A DNA stretch of 64,000 nucleotides from Aeromonas bestiarum. GTDB taxonomy: Bacteria > Pseudomonadota > Gammaproteobacteria > Enterobacterales > Aeromonadaceae. Made by a program: the position numbers and the translations under genes. Of this stretch, positions 57,296-64,000 are shown in pieces. The notes under the pieces were generated by a model. That model was not told the DNA's origin and searched no databases. It saw only the letters and a list, made by a program, of their open reading frames with translations. The stretch lies in NCBI RefSeq assembly GCF_000819745.1, contig NZ_CDDA01000008.1:280175-344174 (forward strand), read 5' to 3'. Each line of letters opens with the position of its first letter. The first letter of the stretch is position 1.

Positions 57296-57325
57296 AATAA
57301 CAAAATCCCGGCCAGGCCGGGATTT
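57296..57325 (-). terminator. Terminator after mliC
   Basis: An 11-base stem AAATCCCGGCC with its complement around one base, exiting into TTTTGTTATTTT on the minus strand, directly after the mliC stop. Confidence 0.8.
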
Positions 57326-57329
57326 CTCA

Positions 57330-57689
57330 TTATTGCTGCTTGCAGTCGTTGTAGACGCTCTGCCACTCGCCATCCTTGTCGCGCATCTCGACGAATCCTT
57401 CCTCCCCCTTGTTCCACCAGACGGCTTCATGCTCATCGGTATAACGGGCGCCGGAGGCGGAGACCGTCTGCGGCAGGGTGTAATCCTTGCCATCGGGCAG
57501 TGCCAGCTTGACGAAGTTCAGGCTCTGGTCGGAGAGGGCGAAGTAGCTCACCTGCACCTTCTTGCCCTGCTCACACTGATAGGTGACGGGATCGCCGCCG
57601 GTTACGCTCAAGGTGGTGGCCCCGCGTTCGCAACCGCTCAGCAGGGTCAGGGCCGTGATGCCCAGCAGCAGAATATTGGCGTGTTTCAT
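57330..57689 (-). CDS. mliC: Membrane-bound inhibitor of C-type lysozyme (MliC family lipoprotein)
   Basis: A 119-residue lipoprotein, MKHANILLLGITALTLLSGC, with lipobox LLSGC. The mature part has YQCEQGKKVQVSYF, LPDGKDYTLPQTVSASGARY and EHEAVWWNKGEEGFVEM, the pattern of the MliC/PliC family, in which the SGxxY loop enters the lysozyme active site. Such inhibitors protect peptidoglycan from vertebrate C-type lysozyme. GGAGA lies eight bases before the ATG; the frame extends upstream but the lipobox fixes the start. A PliI-type inhibitor gene lies 34 kb away in the same window. Confidence 0.82.
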   Translation of the reverse strand: MKHANILLLGITALTLLSGCERGATTLSVTGGDPVTYQCEQGKKVQVSYFALSDQSLNFVKLALPDGKDYTLPQTVSASGARYTDEHEAVWWNKGEEGFVEMRDKDGEWQSVYNDCKQQ

Positions 57690-57798
57690 CTTGAACTCTC
57701 CATCGGTGTCATCCGGGCTTGAGCCTACCAGCTTGCGCCCAAGTCGCAATCTTCCCGGAGGCGGATTGCGTCGGTAAGTGTCCGGGTGAATCGCATGG

Positions 57799-58671
57799 TC
57801 ATACCAACGCAGCCTGCCGGATGACGGGTGTGTCGAGGGGGCATCTCATGGCGCGCTCCAGGATATCCAGGATGTCGCTGTCTATGGTCTCGTCAAACTT
57901 GCGGGCGAACAGGTGCTCGCTTTGCTGCAGGGCATCGGCGTCGTGCACCGTGTAGTCGCGCGGGCGCAGCTTGATGTCACCCATGGGGATCCAGTCGATG
58001 GCTCGCTTGTCATCGTTGACTATCTGGCCCTGATAGCTGGTGTTCATGATCACCGTCTGGAAGAAACCTTCGTCGGCGATCAGGGTATGGCGGTAGAAAT
58101 CCTTGAAACGATCGACCTCCGGGCTGTGGCTGACGAATTCGCAGAAGGCCCGGCTCAGGATCATCCACTGATTGCCAATGTAGGGGGTCACACCTGCCAG
58201 AAAGGGACGGGTCTTCACCGGCTCGCACACCAGCTCAGTCGCGGTTTCGGTCACATAGTGATCGATACGGTGCAGTGTGTCCGGTCTGTGCTGGCGCTGA
58301 TCCGCGACCTTGAGGAAATCCTTGCCCTTGTGATCGCGCAGGAAGTCGTGAATGTCGCTCTGGGAGCGCAGCGGGAAGTCCTGGGCGCTCAGATTGATGA
58401 AGAACTCCCACTCCTTGTTTTGCTCCAGCAGCGCCGCTATGCCGCGCAGCTCCGCATCCACCAGGCTGTAACCGCCCCAGAGTGCATTCTTGCTGGGGAG
58501 CATGGCGGCGTTGGGGTAATCGGCCAGAAAGCGGGCTATCTCCTGCTGCAGCTCTGGGCCCGAGCTCTTGTCCACGTGGATCAGGTAGTGGTTGCTGTCG
58601 TGGTAAATCGCCTTGAACAGGCGCTTGAACTGATCGGGATAGCGATGAACCAGAATGAGGTAGGCAATCAT
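57799..58671 (-). CDS. Core-2/I-branching beta-1,6-N-acetylglucosaminyltransferase-like protein
   Basis: A 290-residue GT14-type glycosyltransferase. The family start is MIAYLILVHRYPDQFKRLFK, followed by HYLIHVDKSS, WGGYSLVDAELRGIAALL, FFINLSAQDFPLRSQSDIHDF and GNQWMILSRAFCEFV, the Core-2/I-branching signature. No signal or membrane span is visible, so it likely acts in the cytoplasm. Bacterial members of this family are scattered and poorly characterised; some act in capsule or LPS pathways. No other glycan gene is next to it. An upstream extension of the frame lacks such sequence and is not used. Confidence 0.8.
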   Translation of the reverse strand: MIAYLILVHRYPDQFKRLFKAIYHDSNHYLIHVDKSSGPELQQEIARFLADYPNAAMLPSKNALWGGYSLVDAELRGIAALLEQNKEWEFFINLSAQDFPLRSQSDIHDFLRDHKGKDFLKVADQRQHRPDTLHRIDHYVTETATELVCEPVKTRPFLAGVTPYIGNQWMILSRAFCEFVSHSPEVDRFKDFYRHTLIADEGFFQTVIMNTSYQGQIVNDDKRAIDWIPMGDIKLRPRDYTVHDADALQQSEHLFARKFDETIDSDILDILERAMRCPLDTPVIRQAALV

Positions 58672-59035
58672 GTCAATGTGTCCTGTGTGGGCGGCAGGGC
58701 TGCGCCAAACAGAAAATCGCCTCAGGCCGCTGGCTTGAAGCTTGTTCTCGTCGGGATGGCCGCTGTCGCAGTAAAAAAGAGTGGATAGCAGATAACAACA
58801 GTGAGAACAGGCTGCGACGGGGAGGGGATGCGCCTTATGGCATCGGGTCAATACAGCTGGTCTGGCGACGTCGGGTTGAGGGTGAGAGGTGGGCAAGGGC
58901 TGCCCTGGCTGGTGACTCTTTTGCATGACAAGCCTGTCATCAGGTGCAGAGCGCAATCGGCCGACGAGTGAGGGGCCACAGTAGCACGGTTCGGGCCAGC
59001 GTCGTCATATATCGCAGGTGGCGCAGAAAAACAGT
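58672..59035. other. Intergenic region upstream of the Core-2 family gene
   Basis: About 360 bases between two minus-strand genes. No gene is credible. A short inverted repeat TGACAAGCCTGTCA lies at 58926-58939 and could be an operator. No clear terminator for the upstream binding-protein gene was seen. Confidence 0.4.
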
Positions 59036-59794
59036 TCAATGGAGTCCAAGCCTGGCTTCGAAGTCCCGTATCAGCGCCTCGTAGGTGCCATTGTTTTTGA
59101 TCTTCTGCAGCCCCTCCTCGAAGCGCCTGGCCATGGCCTCTCCCTGGGGATGGGCGCGGGAGAAGGCGAGCCAGAAGCCGTCGGTGGAGAGCTTGCCCAC
59201 CTTGACCACCCGGCCGGTCAGCTGCTTCTGCTGGATCTTGAGGTAGCCCGGCATCTCGTTCATCAGTATGTAATCGACCCGGCCGCGCACCAGCATCTCG
59301 ATGATCTGGGTGTCCGACTTGGCCTGAAAGCGGGTGATCCTGGGGTTTTCCATGAAGTCGGTGGGATAGGTGTAGCCGAGGGTGATGCCCACCGTTTTCT
59401 GTTCCAGCGAGGTGAGTTTGAGATCCCGGCGAGGTTCGCTGGCCAGGGCGAAGATGGCGAGATCTTCCTCGAACATGGGGGTCTCGTGCCAATAGTACTG
59501 GTAGCGGTTCTCCTCCGTGATGGTGGCATCGAAGCAGCCAAGCACCTTGTCGCTTTTGGCCTCGTGCATGCAGCGGGCGAAGGGGATGGTGCGAAACTCG
59601 ACGGCTATGCCCTCCACGGCGAAGATGGCCTTCACCAGATCCGGTGCCAGCCCTTCTGGCTGGCCAGTCTCCTTGTTCAGCGTGCAATAAGGGGCCCAGT
59701 CATCCTCGGCGGCGATCAGCACTGGGGCGGCCCAGGCGCTGCTTATGCCCAGCGAGAGGGCGACTGCCAGCCAGCCATTGTGAACTCGTGCCAT
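59036..59794 (-). CDS. Periplasmic substrate-binding protein, family 3
   Basis: A 252-residue protein with signal peptide MARVHNGWLAVALSLGISSA, then WAAP. The mature fold is amino-acid-binding type: LIAAEDDWAPYCTL, GLAPDLVKAIFAVEGIAVEF, VGITLGYTYPTDF and YEALIRDFEARLG. It resembles the other family-3 protein in the window (40861) only at fold level. The ATG at 59794 follows AGAGG by four bases; the open frame upstream is not needed. No transporter genes are adjacent. Cysteines at about 37 and 74 may form a disulfide. Confidence 0.82.
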   Translation of the reverse strand: MARVHNGWLAVALSLGISSAWAAPVLIAAEDDWAPYCTLNKETGQPEGLAPDLVKAIFAVEGIAVEFRTIPFARCMHEAKSDKVLGCFDATITEENRYQYYWHETPMFEEDLAIFALASEPRRDLKLTSLEQKTVGITLGYTYPTDFMENPRITRFQAKSDTQIIEMLVRGRVDYILMNEMPGYLKIQQKQLTGRVVKVGKLSTDGFWLAFSRAHPQGEAMARRFEEGLQKIKNNGTYEALIRDFEARLGLH

Positions 59795-59878
59795 TGTGCC
59801 TCTCCGCCTTGTGACCACCCTTGCAAGCATAGTTGCTGTTGTTGTCCGACCAGCGCGGCTGGCCTGCAAAATGCGGAC

Positions 59879-59909
59879 AAAAAAACGCCCCGGTAGGCAT
59901 AGCGGGGCG
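59879..59909 (-). terminator. Terminator of the slyA-hlyD-fusC operon
   Basis: CGCCCCG/CGGGGCG stem with a loop of about ten bases and seven T on the minus strand, 34 bases after the stop of the FUSC-type gene. Confidence 0.85.
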
Positions 59910-59943
59910 AAAAACAGCACATCCTTGAGCTAACAACAGGGAG

Positions 59944-60972
59944 TCAATAACCGAACCGAGTCGCCTCGAAGCGGTTAAGCAGTCGGTGGATGAGATAACA
60001 GGCCAGCAGGGTGGCGACGATGGCAAATAGTATGCTGCTCACCCGATAGAGGGCGCTGAACACCAGATCGTTGCCCGGGGTCAGGTACTGGCCAAACAGT
60101 ATGCCGAGGGTGGTGAGGGCGCCGAAGCCGACTCCGGAGCCGCTCGCCTCCTTCACATGGGCGTGGCTGAACAACATGGCCCCGAGCCAGAGCATGGGGG
60201 CGACCAGCAGGAGCAAGCCGGACCAGTCGTAGAGTACCAGCTGGCTGAGCAGGCCGAAGGTCACACCGAGCAGGGTGCCCATGGCCCGCTTGCGGGCATA
60301 GCTCAGGGCGCCGTTCCAGTGCATGGGAAACAGCAGCAGCAGGGTGGTGGCCTGGGCGGACATGGAGTCCCGCAAGTCGAAGATCTGGAACACCATGAAG
60401 GAGAGGGTGGCTATGCTGGCGCCGAGCAGGGCCTCGTGCCGCATCCTGTGTGGCGCCTTGGGGGTCGCCGCCGGCTTGGGCCGCTCTTCCACATCCGGGA
60501 TCAGCGCCGTCATCAGGTAGGCGATGAGCACCGACAGTGTGCTGGCCCACAGGTTGCTGAAGATGAGGTCGTTGAGATCGGTCTGCGGATAGCTGGCAAA
60601 GTGCAGCATTATGCTCAGGCTCAACACGCCATTGGCGCCGAACAGGAACAGACTGCCCCGCGACATGGCGGCGAAGCGATAGAGAAACAGCAAAAAGGCG
60701 ATGGGGATCATCAGGCCGGGATGGCCGCCAAACAGCCCTCCCAGCAGACCCACTTCCACACCGCAGATGACGGCGGCCGCGATCAGCTGACGGGCGGCAT
60801 GGCCGTTCATCACTGGCACCATGCCCAGCAGCAATACCGGGGTCACGGTATAGAAGACCCCATAGTTCCAGCCGAAGGTTTTACAGAGCAAGAACCCCAG
60901 GGTGCAGCCAAAGGCGATGCGCAGACATTGGCGCAGCTCGTTGGCGGTGAGGGGCCTGTGCCACAGGTTCAT
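59944..60972 (-). CDS. FUSC/DUF2955-family inner-membrane exporter subunit
   Basis: A 342-residue membrane protein in two halves, each with about five spans: FGCTLGFLLCKTFGWNYGVF in the first and IATLSFMVFQIFDLRDSMSA in the second. The fold is that of aromatic-acid exporter AaeB and fusaric-acid resistance proteins, though shorter. With the membrane-fusion gene just upstream (10-base gap) it should form an efflux pump, probably for aromatic acids or other hydrophobic weak acids. The ATG at 60972 is chosen over an upstream continuation. It ends the operon at a terminator. Confidence 0.83.
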   Translation of the reverse strand: MNLWHRPLTANELRQCLRIAFGCTLGFLLCKTFGWNYGVFYTVTPVLLLGMVPVMNGHAARQLIAAAVICGVEVGLLGGLFGGHPGLMIPIAFLLFLYRFAAMSRGSLFLFGANGVLSLSIMLHFASYPQTDLNDLIFSNLWASTLSVLIAYLMTALIPDVEERPKPAATPKAPHRMRHEALLGASIATLSFMVFQIFDLRDSMSAQATTLLLLFPMHWNGALSYARKRAMGTLLGVTFGLLSQLVLYDWSGLLLLVAPMLWLGAMLFSHAHVKEASGSGVGFGALTTLGILFGQYLTPGNDLVFSALYRVSSILFAIVATLLACYLIHRLLNRFEATRFGY

Positions 60973-60982
60973 GGTCGCCACC

Positions 60983-62038
60983 TTAGTAGATGTAGTGCAG
61001 CAGGCTGAGCAGGCGGATCTGGCCGCGGGCAAACAGGGCGCTCAGCGCGTTGTCCGGCAGCAGCTGGACGGTGGCGCGGGCACCGGCCGGCAGGTGTCCT
61101 GGCAACTGCTCCAGTGTCAGGTGCAGGCGCAGCCGCTGGGCATCGCGCACCCAGCGATCCGATTCGGTGGGGCTGGCCAGCAGACCGTTGGCATCGAACT
61201 GACCGGCGCTGACACCGGCATCCAGGCTGGTGACCCGAGCCGGATAGAGCTTGCCCGGCTCGCCATCGAAGGCGACCAGCGCCTGGCTGTCCTGAGCCAC
61301 GTGGCGCAGGCTCTTCTCGCGAAAATCGGCGATCACGTCCACCTGCTCGGAGACCAGTGCCAGCAGCGGGGCCCCCGCCGCCGCGAAACTGCCCGGCTTG
61401 AGTTGCAGGTTGGTGATGATGCCATCCTGGCTGGCGTGTACCTGGCTGTAGGCGAGGTTGAGCTCGGCCTGGGCGAGGTGGTTGCGCGCCTGACGCAGCA
61501 AGAGGTTGTCATCGCCGGACAAACCGCGGTTCACTCTGGCCTGGGTCATGCGGGCCTTGCTGGCCATCAGGTTGGCCTGGGCGGTGCGAAATGCGCTGTC
61601 GGCATCATCTTTTTGTTGTTCCGACACCATGTGACGGCGATAGAGGGCGTCGATGCGTTCGGCTTCCCGCAGCTTCTGGGAGGCCTGACTCTGCAACGAG
61701 TTGAAGTCGGCGGTCGCGGCGTTCAGGGTGGCGTCGAGCTGACGGTTCTGCTGCTCGGCCTGATCCAGCGCGAGCCGGGCCTGTTCGACGGCCAGTGCAA
61801 AGGGGGCGGGATCGAGCGTGAACAGCAGATCCCCCTGTTTGACATGCTGGTTGTTGCCGACGGCGACCTGCGCCACCTTGCCACTGACCTGGGGAGCCAT
61901 CTTGGTCACGACACGGGTGGCCATGGCTTGCGGGGTGAGCGGCATCTTGAGGTCGGCCAGCAGGAAGTAGCCAAATACCAGTATGAAGGACCCCATGGCC
62001 CATTTTATCCAGCGTTTGAATTGTTGATCCGGGGTCAT
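60983..62038 (-). CDS. HlyD/EmrA-type membrane fusion protein
   Basis: A 351-residue periplasmic adaptor. One N-terminal span (KWAMGSFILVFGYFLLADL) is followed by a biotinyl-lipoyl domain (VVTKMAPQVSGKVAQVAVGN, then QHVKQGDLLFTLDP), an alpha-helical hairpin from about 85 to 185, and a second lipoyl half (VHASQDGIITNLQLKPGSF) with a beta-barrel. It links the FUSC-type pump to the periplasm or an outer-membrane channel encoded elsewhere. It starts one base after the SlyA/MarR stop, so the three genes are tightly coupled. An in-frame GTG 18 bases upstream is possible but overlaps the regulator gene. Confidence 0.88.
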   Translation of the reverse strand: MTPDQQFKRWIKWAMGSFILVFGYFLLADLKMPLTPQAMATRVVTKMAPQVSGKVAQVAVGNNQHVKQGDLLFTLDPAPFALAVEQARLALDQAEQQNRQLDATLNAATADFNSLQSQASQKLREAERIDALYRRHMVSEQQKDDADSAFRTAQANLMASKARMTQARVNRGLSGDDNLLLRQARNHLAQAELNLAYSQVHASQDGIITNLQLKPGSFAAAGAPLLALVSEQVDVIADFREKSLRHVAQDSQALVAFDGEPGKLYPARVTSLDAGVSAGQFDANGLLASPTESDRWVRDAQRLRLHLTLEQLPGHLPAGARATVQLLPDNALSALFARGQIRLLSLLHYIY

Positions 62039-62039
62039 C

Positions 62040-62513
62040 TTATTCTCTCTCTTCACTCTGTGAACCTATCTTGCCGAGGGCGTTGGCGGAGATCCGGTGC
62101 ACTATGTCTTCAAATTGCGTCAGCTCTTTCTGGCTGATGCCGGCGAGCAGATCCCGACGCACCCCTATGATGCGATCCTCGATCTGGTCGAGCAGCGCCT
62201 TGCCCGCTGGCGTCAGGGTGACGATGCGGGCCCGTTTGTCCTGACTGCAACTGTGGCGCTCTATCAGCCCCTGCTCTTCCAGCAGACCCAGGGTGCGCAT
62301 CAGGGAGGGCAGCTCTATCTCCAGCGCCTCGGCGAGCGTCTTCTGGCTGAGGTGACCACCGAGGCGACTGAGTTTCCACAGTGCGGTCCAGCGCGGATGG
62401 GTCAGGCCCAGGGGCGCCAGCTCAAGATCGGCCACGGTACGCCACAGTCGATGCAGTCGTCCGACTCGCTCGGCGAGGGACAACTCGCGCAACATTTCCA
62501 GATCCTTCATCAT
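62040..62513 (-). CDS. MarR/SlyA-type regulator of the efflux operon
   Basis: A 157-residue winged-helix regulator like SlyA: LGLTHPRWTALWKLSRLGGH, then LSQKTLAEALEIELPSLMRT and LIERHSCSQDKRARIVTLTP, with the wing at DKRAR. Two ATGs stand together at the start; AGAG lies just upstream. It is the first gene of an operon with a membrane fusion and a FUSC-type pump. Twin palindromes overlap its promoter, so it probably represses the operon and itself and is released by aromatic or phenolic ligands, as in other MarR systems. Confidence 0.85.
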   Translation of the reverse strand: MMKDLEMLRELSLAERVGRLHRLWRTVADLELAPLGLTHPRWTALWKLSRLGGHLSQKTLAEALEIELPSLMRTLGLLEEQGLIERHSCSQDKRARIVTLTPAGKALLDQIEDRIIGVRRDLLAGISQKELTQFEDIVHRISANALGKIGSQSEERE

Positions 62514-62530
62514 TCGTGCTCTCTACTTAC

Positions 62531-62542
62531 TTAGCCTGCTAA
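62531..62542. promoter_or_regulatory. MarR-type operator, proximal
   Basis: TTAGCCTGCTAA is a palindrome around CT and part of a 16-base perfect inverted repeat with 62556-62571. It lies between the regulator start and the -10 element. Confidence 0.7.
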
Positions 62543-62544
62543 GC

Positions 62545-62572
62545 ATTGTAGTTATTTAGCAGGCTAAGTAAA
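62545..62572 (-). promoter_or_regulatory. Promoter of the slyA-type operon
   Basis: On the minus strand, TTTACT (62567-62572) and TACAAT (62545-62550) are 16 bases apart. The -35 region overlaps the distal operator, and the start falls near 62538 in the proximal one. Confidence 0.6.
62556..62567. promoter_or_regulatory. MarR-type operator, distal
   Basis: TTAGCAGGCTAA, the complement of the proximal site, centred 25 bases from it. It sits in the spacer and -35 of the minus-strand promoter and in a possible plus-strand promoter. Confidence 0.7.
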
Positions 62573-62642
62573 TAGTGTGATCGGGATCTTGTTTGGAAAA
62601 AATTAAAACAGGTTTCTTATGGCGCTTTTTTGATGAGCAAGG

Positions 62643-62664
62643 AGCCTCATAAGAGGCTTTTTTT
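62643..62664 (+). terminator. Orphan plus-strand intrinsic terminator
   Basis: AGCCTC-ATAA-GAGGCT with seven T. No plus-strand gene precedes it for thousands of bases, and on the minus strand it lacks a T run, so it likely ends a short RNA. Confidence 0.8.
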
Positions 62665-62864
62665 GGTTAGAAATGAGCGAAAAGTGCGTGAAATCCCATG
62701 GCATACCCTGGCGGGATAAATAAACGTGGGCTGGTTGGTGGGATGAAAATAAGGAAAGGGTCGCGCCTGCTATTATTTTTGGTCAACAAGGTGTCATATA
62801 AATTCGGCAGCCTGTTTTTTATCCACTAATATTGATGGGTCAGCTAAACAGGGAGACGATAGCT

Positions 62865-63023
62865 GTGGAACGATATGAATCGGGTGACCCCCATTTTTCA
62901 ATCGAGAGCCTGCTGGCCGATGGAGAATATGTTGCCGACGCGCATTATGGCCTCAGTCTGGAAGCGAGCGATATCTGTCATGAATTTGACCCTGCCAATA
63001 TTCCACTGTTATTAGCCGAATAG
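62865..63023 (+). CDS. Small acidic protein of unknown function (uncertain)
   Basis: A possible 52-residue product: it starts at GTG (read as Met) ERYESGDPHFSIESLLADGE and ends DICHEFDPANIPLLLAE. GGGAG lies nine bases before the GTG; an ATG 30 bases upstream is in frame without a site. The composition is acidic with evenly used codons and no membrane or signal segment. I know no relative. Support is the ribosome-binding site and normal amino-acid makeup only. It could be the remnant of a longer gene in an otherwise gene-poor stretch. Confidence 0.3.
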   Translation: MERYESGDPHFSIESLLADGEYVADAHYGLSLEASDICHEFDPANIPLLLAE

Positions 63024-63589
63024 CGAAAACAAGCAGGTTGAAATGAGGCACTGGCCATTCAGGTGTGCCCGACCCTTGGGGCATGCCCTGTCCCGTCAGC
63101 CTCATTGATCGCTCTGGAAGCCACAGTTGTTGCGCCGCGCCTGCGATGCAACCCACATGGCATCCCTCTCGGAATCCCCTCTTGCCGGTGGAGCCCGGGG
63201 CCTGGTGATCCGCCGGCCTCAGCTCATGGGAGAACATTGGCGCTATGCCAGCCTTGTTGCCGCTTTGATATGAAGACGCAGCCTATATATGGGGCTGTCA
63301 TCATCCGAGCGCGATCCGATTATTTTTTGCTGGTTGGTGAATAAAATTTAATCAATGTTTAATGTTTGTCCCGCCAGGTCGTGGTGTCATGCCGACATCA
63401 CTCTTTATTTCTGCGTCTGGTTAGCGCAGTTCAGGGCTCTGTAATAATGCTGGCGGGGGCAGTTTATGGCCGTTTTTGGGTCATAGCGTTTAAGATTTTA
63501 ATGTTTTTATATGCCTTTGCAGTCGGGCTAACCGACAGGGAAGGGGAGGTTCACTAGAGTAGCGCCACACCACACGCTGGAGCATAACA
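63024..63589. other. Gene-poor region upstream of the 2HCT symporter
   Basis: About 565 bases without a convincing gene. The first half is GC-rich; from about 63260 it becomes AT-rich with TATATA and T tracts, expected to hold the symporter promoter. A hydrophobic open frame at 63366-63557 starts with TTG and has no ribosome-binding site, so it is not called. No clear CRP or two-component operator was recognised. Confidence 0.4.
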
Positions 63590-64000
63590 ATGAAAAACCT
63601 CTCTACCTCACAAACCAGGGTCGCACTGTTTGGCGACCGACAGATTGCCGGCATGCCCATGATGATCTTCCTCGGGCTTGCCACTTGCGTGCTCTTCTCG
63701 GGCTGGAATGGATCCTTGCCGCTTGGCATGGTCGGCGCGCTGGCGCTGATGTTCGTGCTCGGCACCCTGCTGACCGAGCTGGGGGAGCGCATCACCCCCA
63801 TACGTGAATACCTGGGGGGCGGCACCATACTCGCCATCTTCGGCGGCGCCGCCCTGTTTGAATACCGGATCCTGCCAGTAGAGGCGGGTCAGGTGATCAT
63901 CGGTTTCATGAAGGAGGGAGGCTTTCTCAACTTCTTCATCGCCAGCCTGGTGACCGGCTCCGTGTTCGGCATGAGCAGTGCCCTGCTGAAAAATGCCGCC
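63590..64000 (+). CDS. 2-hydroxycarboxylate transporter family symporter (N-terminal part, cut by window edge)
   Basis: An inner-membrane symporter of the CitS/CimH/MaeN family that imports citrate or malate with Na+ or H+. Only the first 137 residues are seen; the gene continues past the right edge. MKNLSTSQTRVALFGDRQIA is followed by hydrophobic spans with FLGLATCVLFSGWNG, the glycine-rich YLGGGTILAIFGGAALF and NFFIASLVTGSVFGMSSALL, which match the N-terminal domain of this family. GGAG lies seven bases before the ATG. Citrate versus malate cannot be decided from this part. Confidence 0.85.
   Translation, partial: MKNLSTSQTRVALFGDRQIAGMPMMIFLGLATCVLFSGWNGSLPLGMVGALALMFVLGTLLTELGERITPIREYLGGGTILAIFGGAALFEYRILPVEAGQVIIGFMKEGGFLNFFIASLVTGSVFGMSSALLKNAA

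Larger units (their letters stand above)
62546..62664 (+). ncRNA. Possible small RNA divergent from the slyA-type operon
   Basis: A plus-strand pair TTGTAG (62546-62551) and TAAATA (62569-62574), 17 bases apart, faces away from the regulator gene. About 85 bases later is a strong terminator with no plus-strand gene before it. The transcript from about 62581 to 62664 would carry no obvious ORF. Its promoter overlaps the operator, so it could be controlled by the same regulator. Only the elements are seen; expression is inferred. Confidence 0.35.

Noticed and set aside
63366-63557. 63-residue hydrophobic open frame upstream of the 2HCT symporter
   Set aside because: TTG start without a ribosome-binding site, in an AT-rich region where hydrophobic frames arise by chance.

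Overview
The window is a chromosomal segment of a high-GC gammaproteobacterium, most likely Aeromonas. The reasons are the overall gene content, a periplasmic I-type lysozyme inhibitor of the kind first described in A. hydrophila, GC-rich codon third positions, and protein sequences close to but distinct from those of enterics. The genus call is from memory of protein families, not from a search. I saw no rRNA, tRNA, insertion sequence, prophage or CRISPR array; it reads as core genome with accessory genes mixed in.

Layout. 1-5750: lpxB (3' part), rnhB, dnaE and accA on the plus strand, a conserved housekeeping order. 6113-11954: lysine-decarboxylase acid-resistance locus cadC, cadB, cadA. 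12030-15340: pdxY, then a MATE exporter and a LysR regulator on the minus strand. 15845-21250: serine transporter sdaC, a metallo-beta-lactamase-fold hydrolase divergent from a LysR regulator, a YjeH-type amino-acid exporter and a GNAT acetyltransferase. 21332-23335: an ABC-F ATPase preceded by a promoter, a 28-codon leader peptide and RNA pairings that look like translational attenuation. 23448-27511: periplasmic lysozyme inhibitor PliI, a PepO-like M13 lipoprotein peptidase and tilS. 27579-34933: diguanylate cyclase, CPA2 K+/H+ antiporter, patatin phospholipase, alpha/beta hydrolase with a TetR regulator, LuxR-type response regulator and glutathione transferase.

35019-40533: periplasmic alpha-amylase malS, then a four-gene minus-strand operon (small anchored protein, GtrB-type polyprenyl glycosyltransferase, GtrA flippase, PIG-V-like mannosyltransferase) probably modifying a surface glycan or protein. 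40861-45861: solute-binding protein, L,D-transpeptidase ldtD with ycbK, a small lipoprotein, YicG and CysZ. 45971-52593: smc, zipA, ligA. 52681-56817: an ABC-type binding protein and the anaerobic ribonucleotide reductase nrdD-nrdG behind two NrdR boxes. 56909-59794: YqaE, C-type lysozyme inhibitor MliC, a Core-2/I-branching glycosyltransferase and another binding protein. 59944-62513: slyA/marR-hlyD-fusC efflux operon controlled by twin palindromes. The right end holds a non-coding stretch and the start of a 2-hydroxycarboxylate symporter.

The best candidate for undescribed biology is the ABC-F leader (23063-23335). A near-consensus promoter and perfect Shine-Dalgarno drive a short leader ORF whose Cys-Ser-Cys codons are perfectly complementary to the bases just before and including the first base of the ABC-F start codon. 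That is the architecture of drug-inducible ribosome-stalling switches. Secondary candidates are the twin MarR operators with an orphan plus-strand terminator beside them (possible divergent small RNA), and matching palindromes upstream of both the TetR gene and its hydrolase neighbour.
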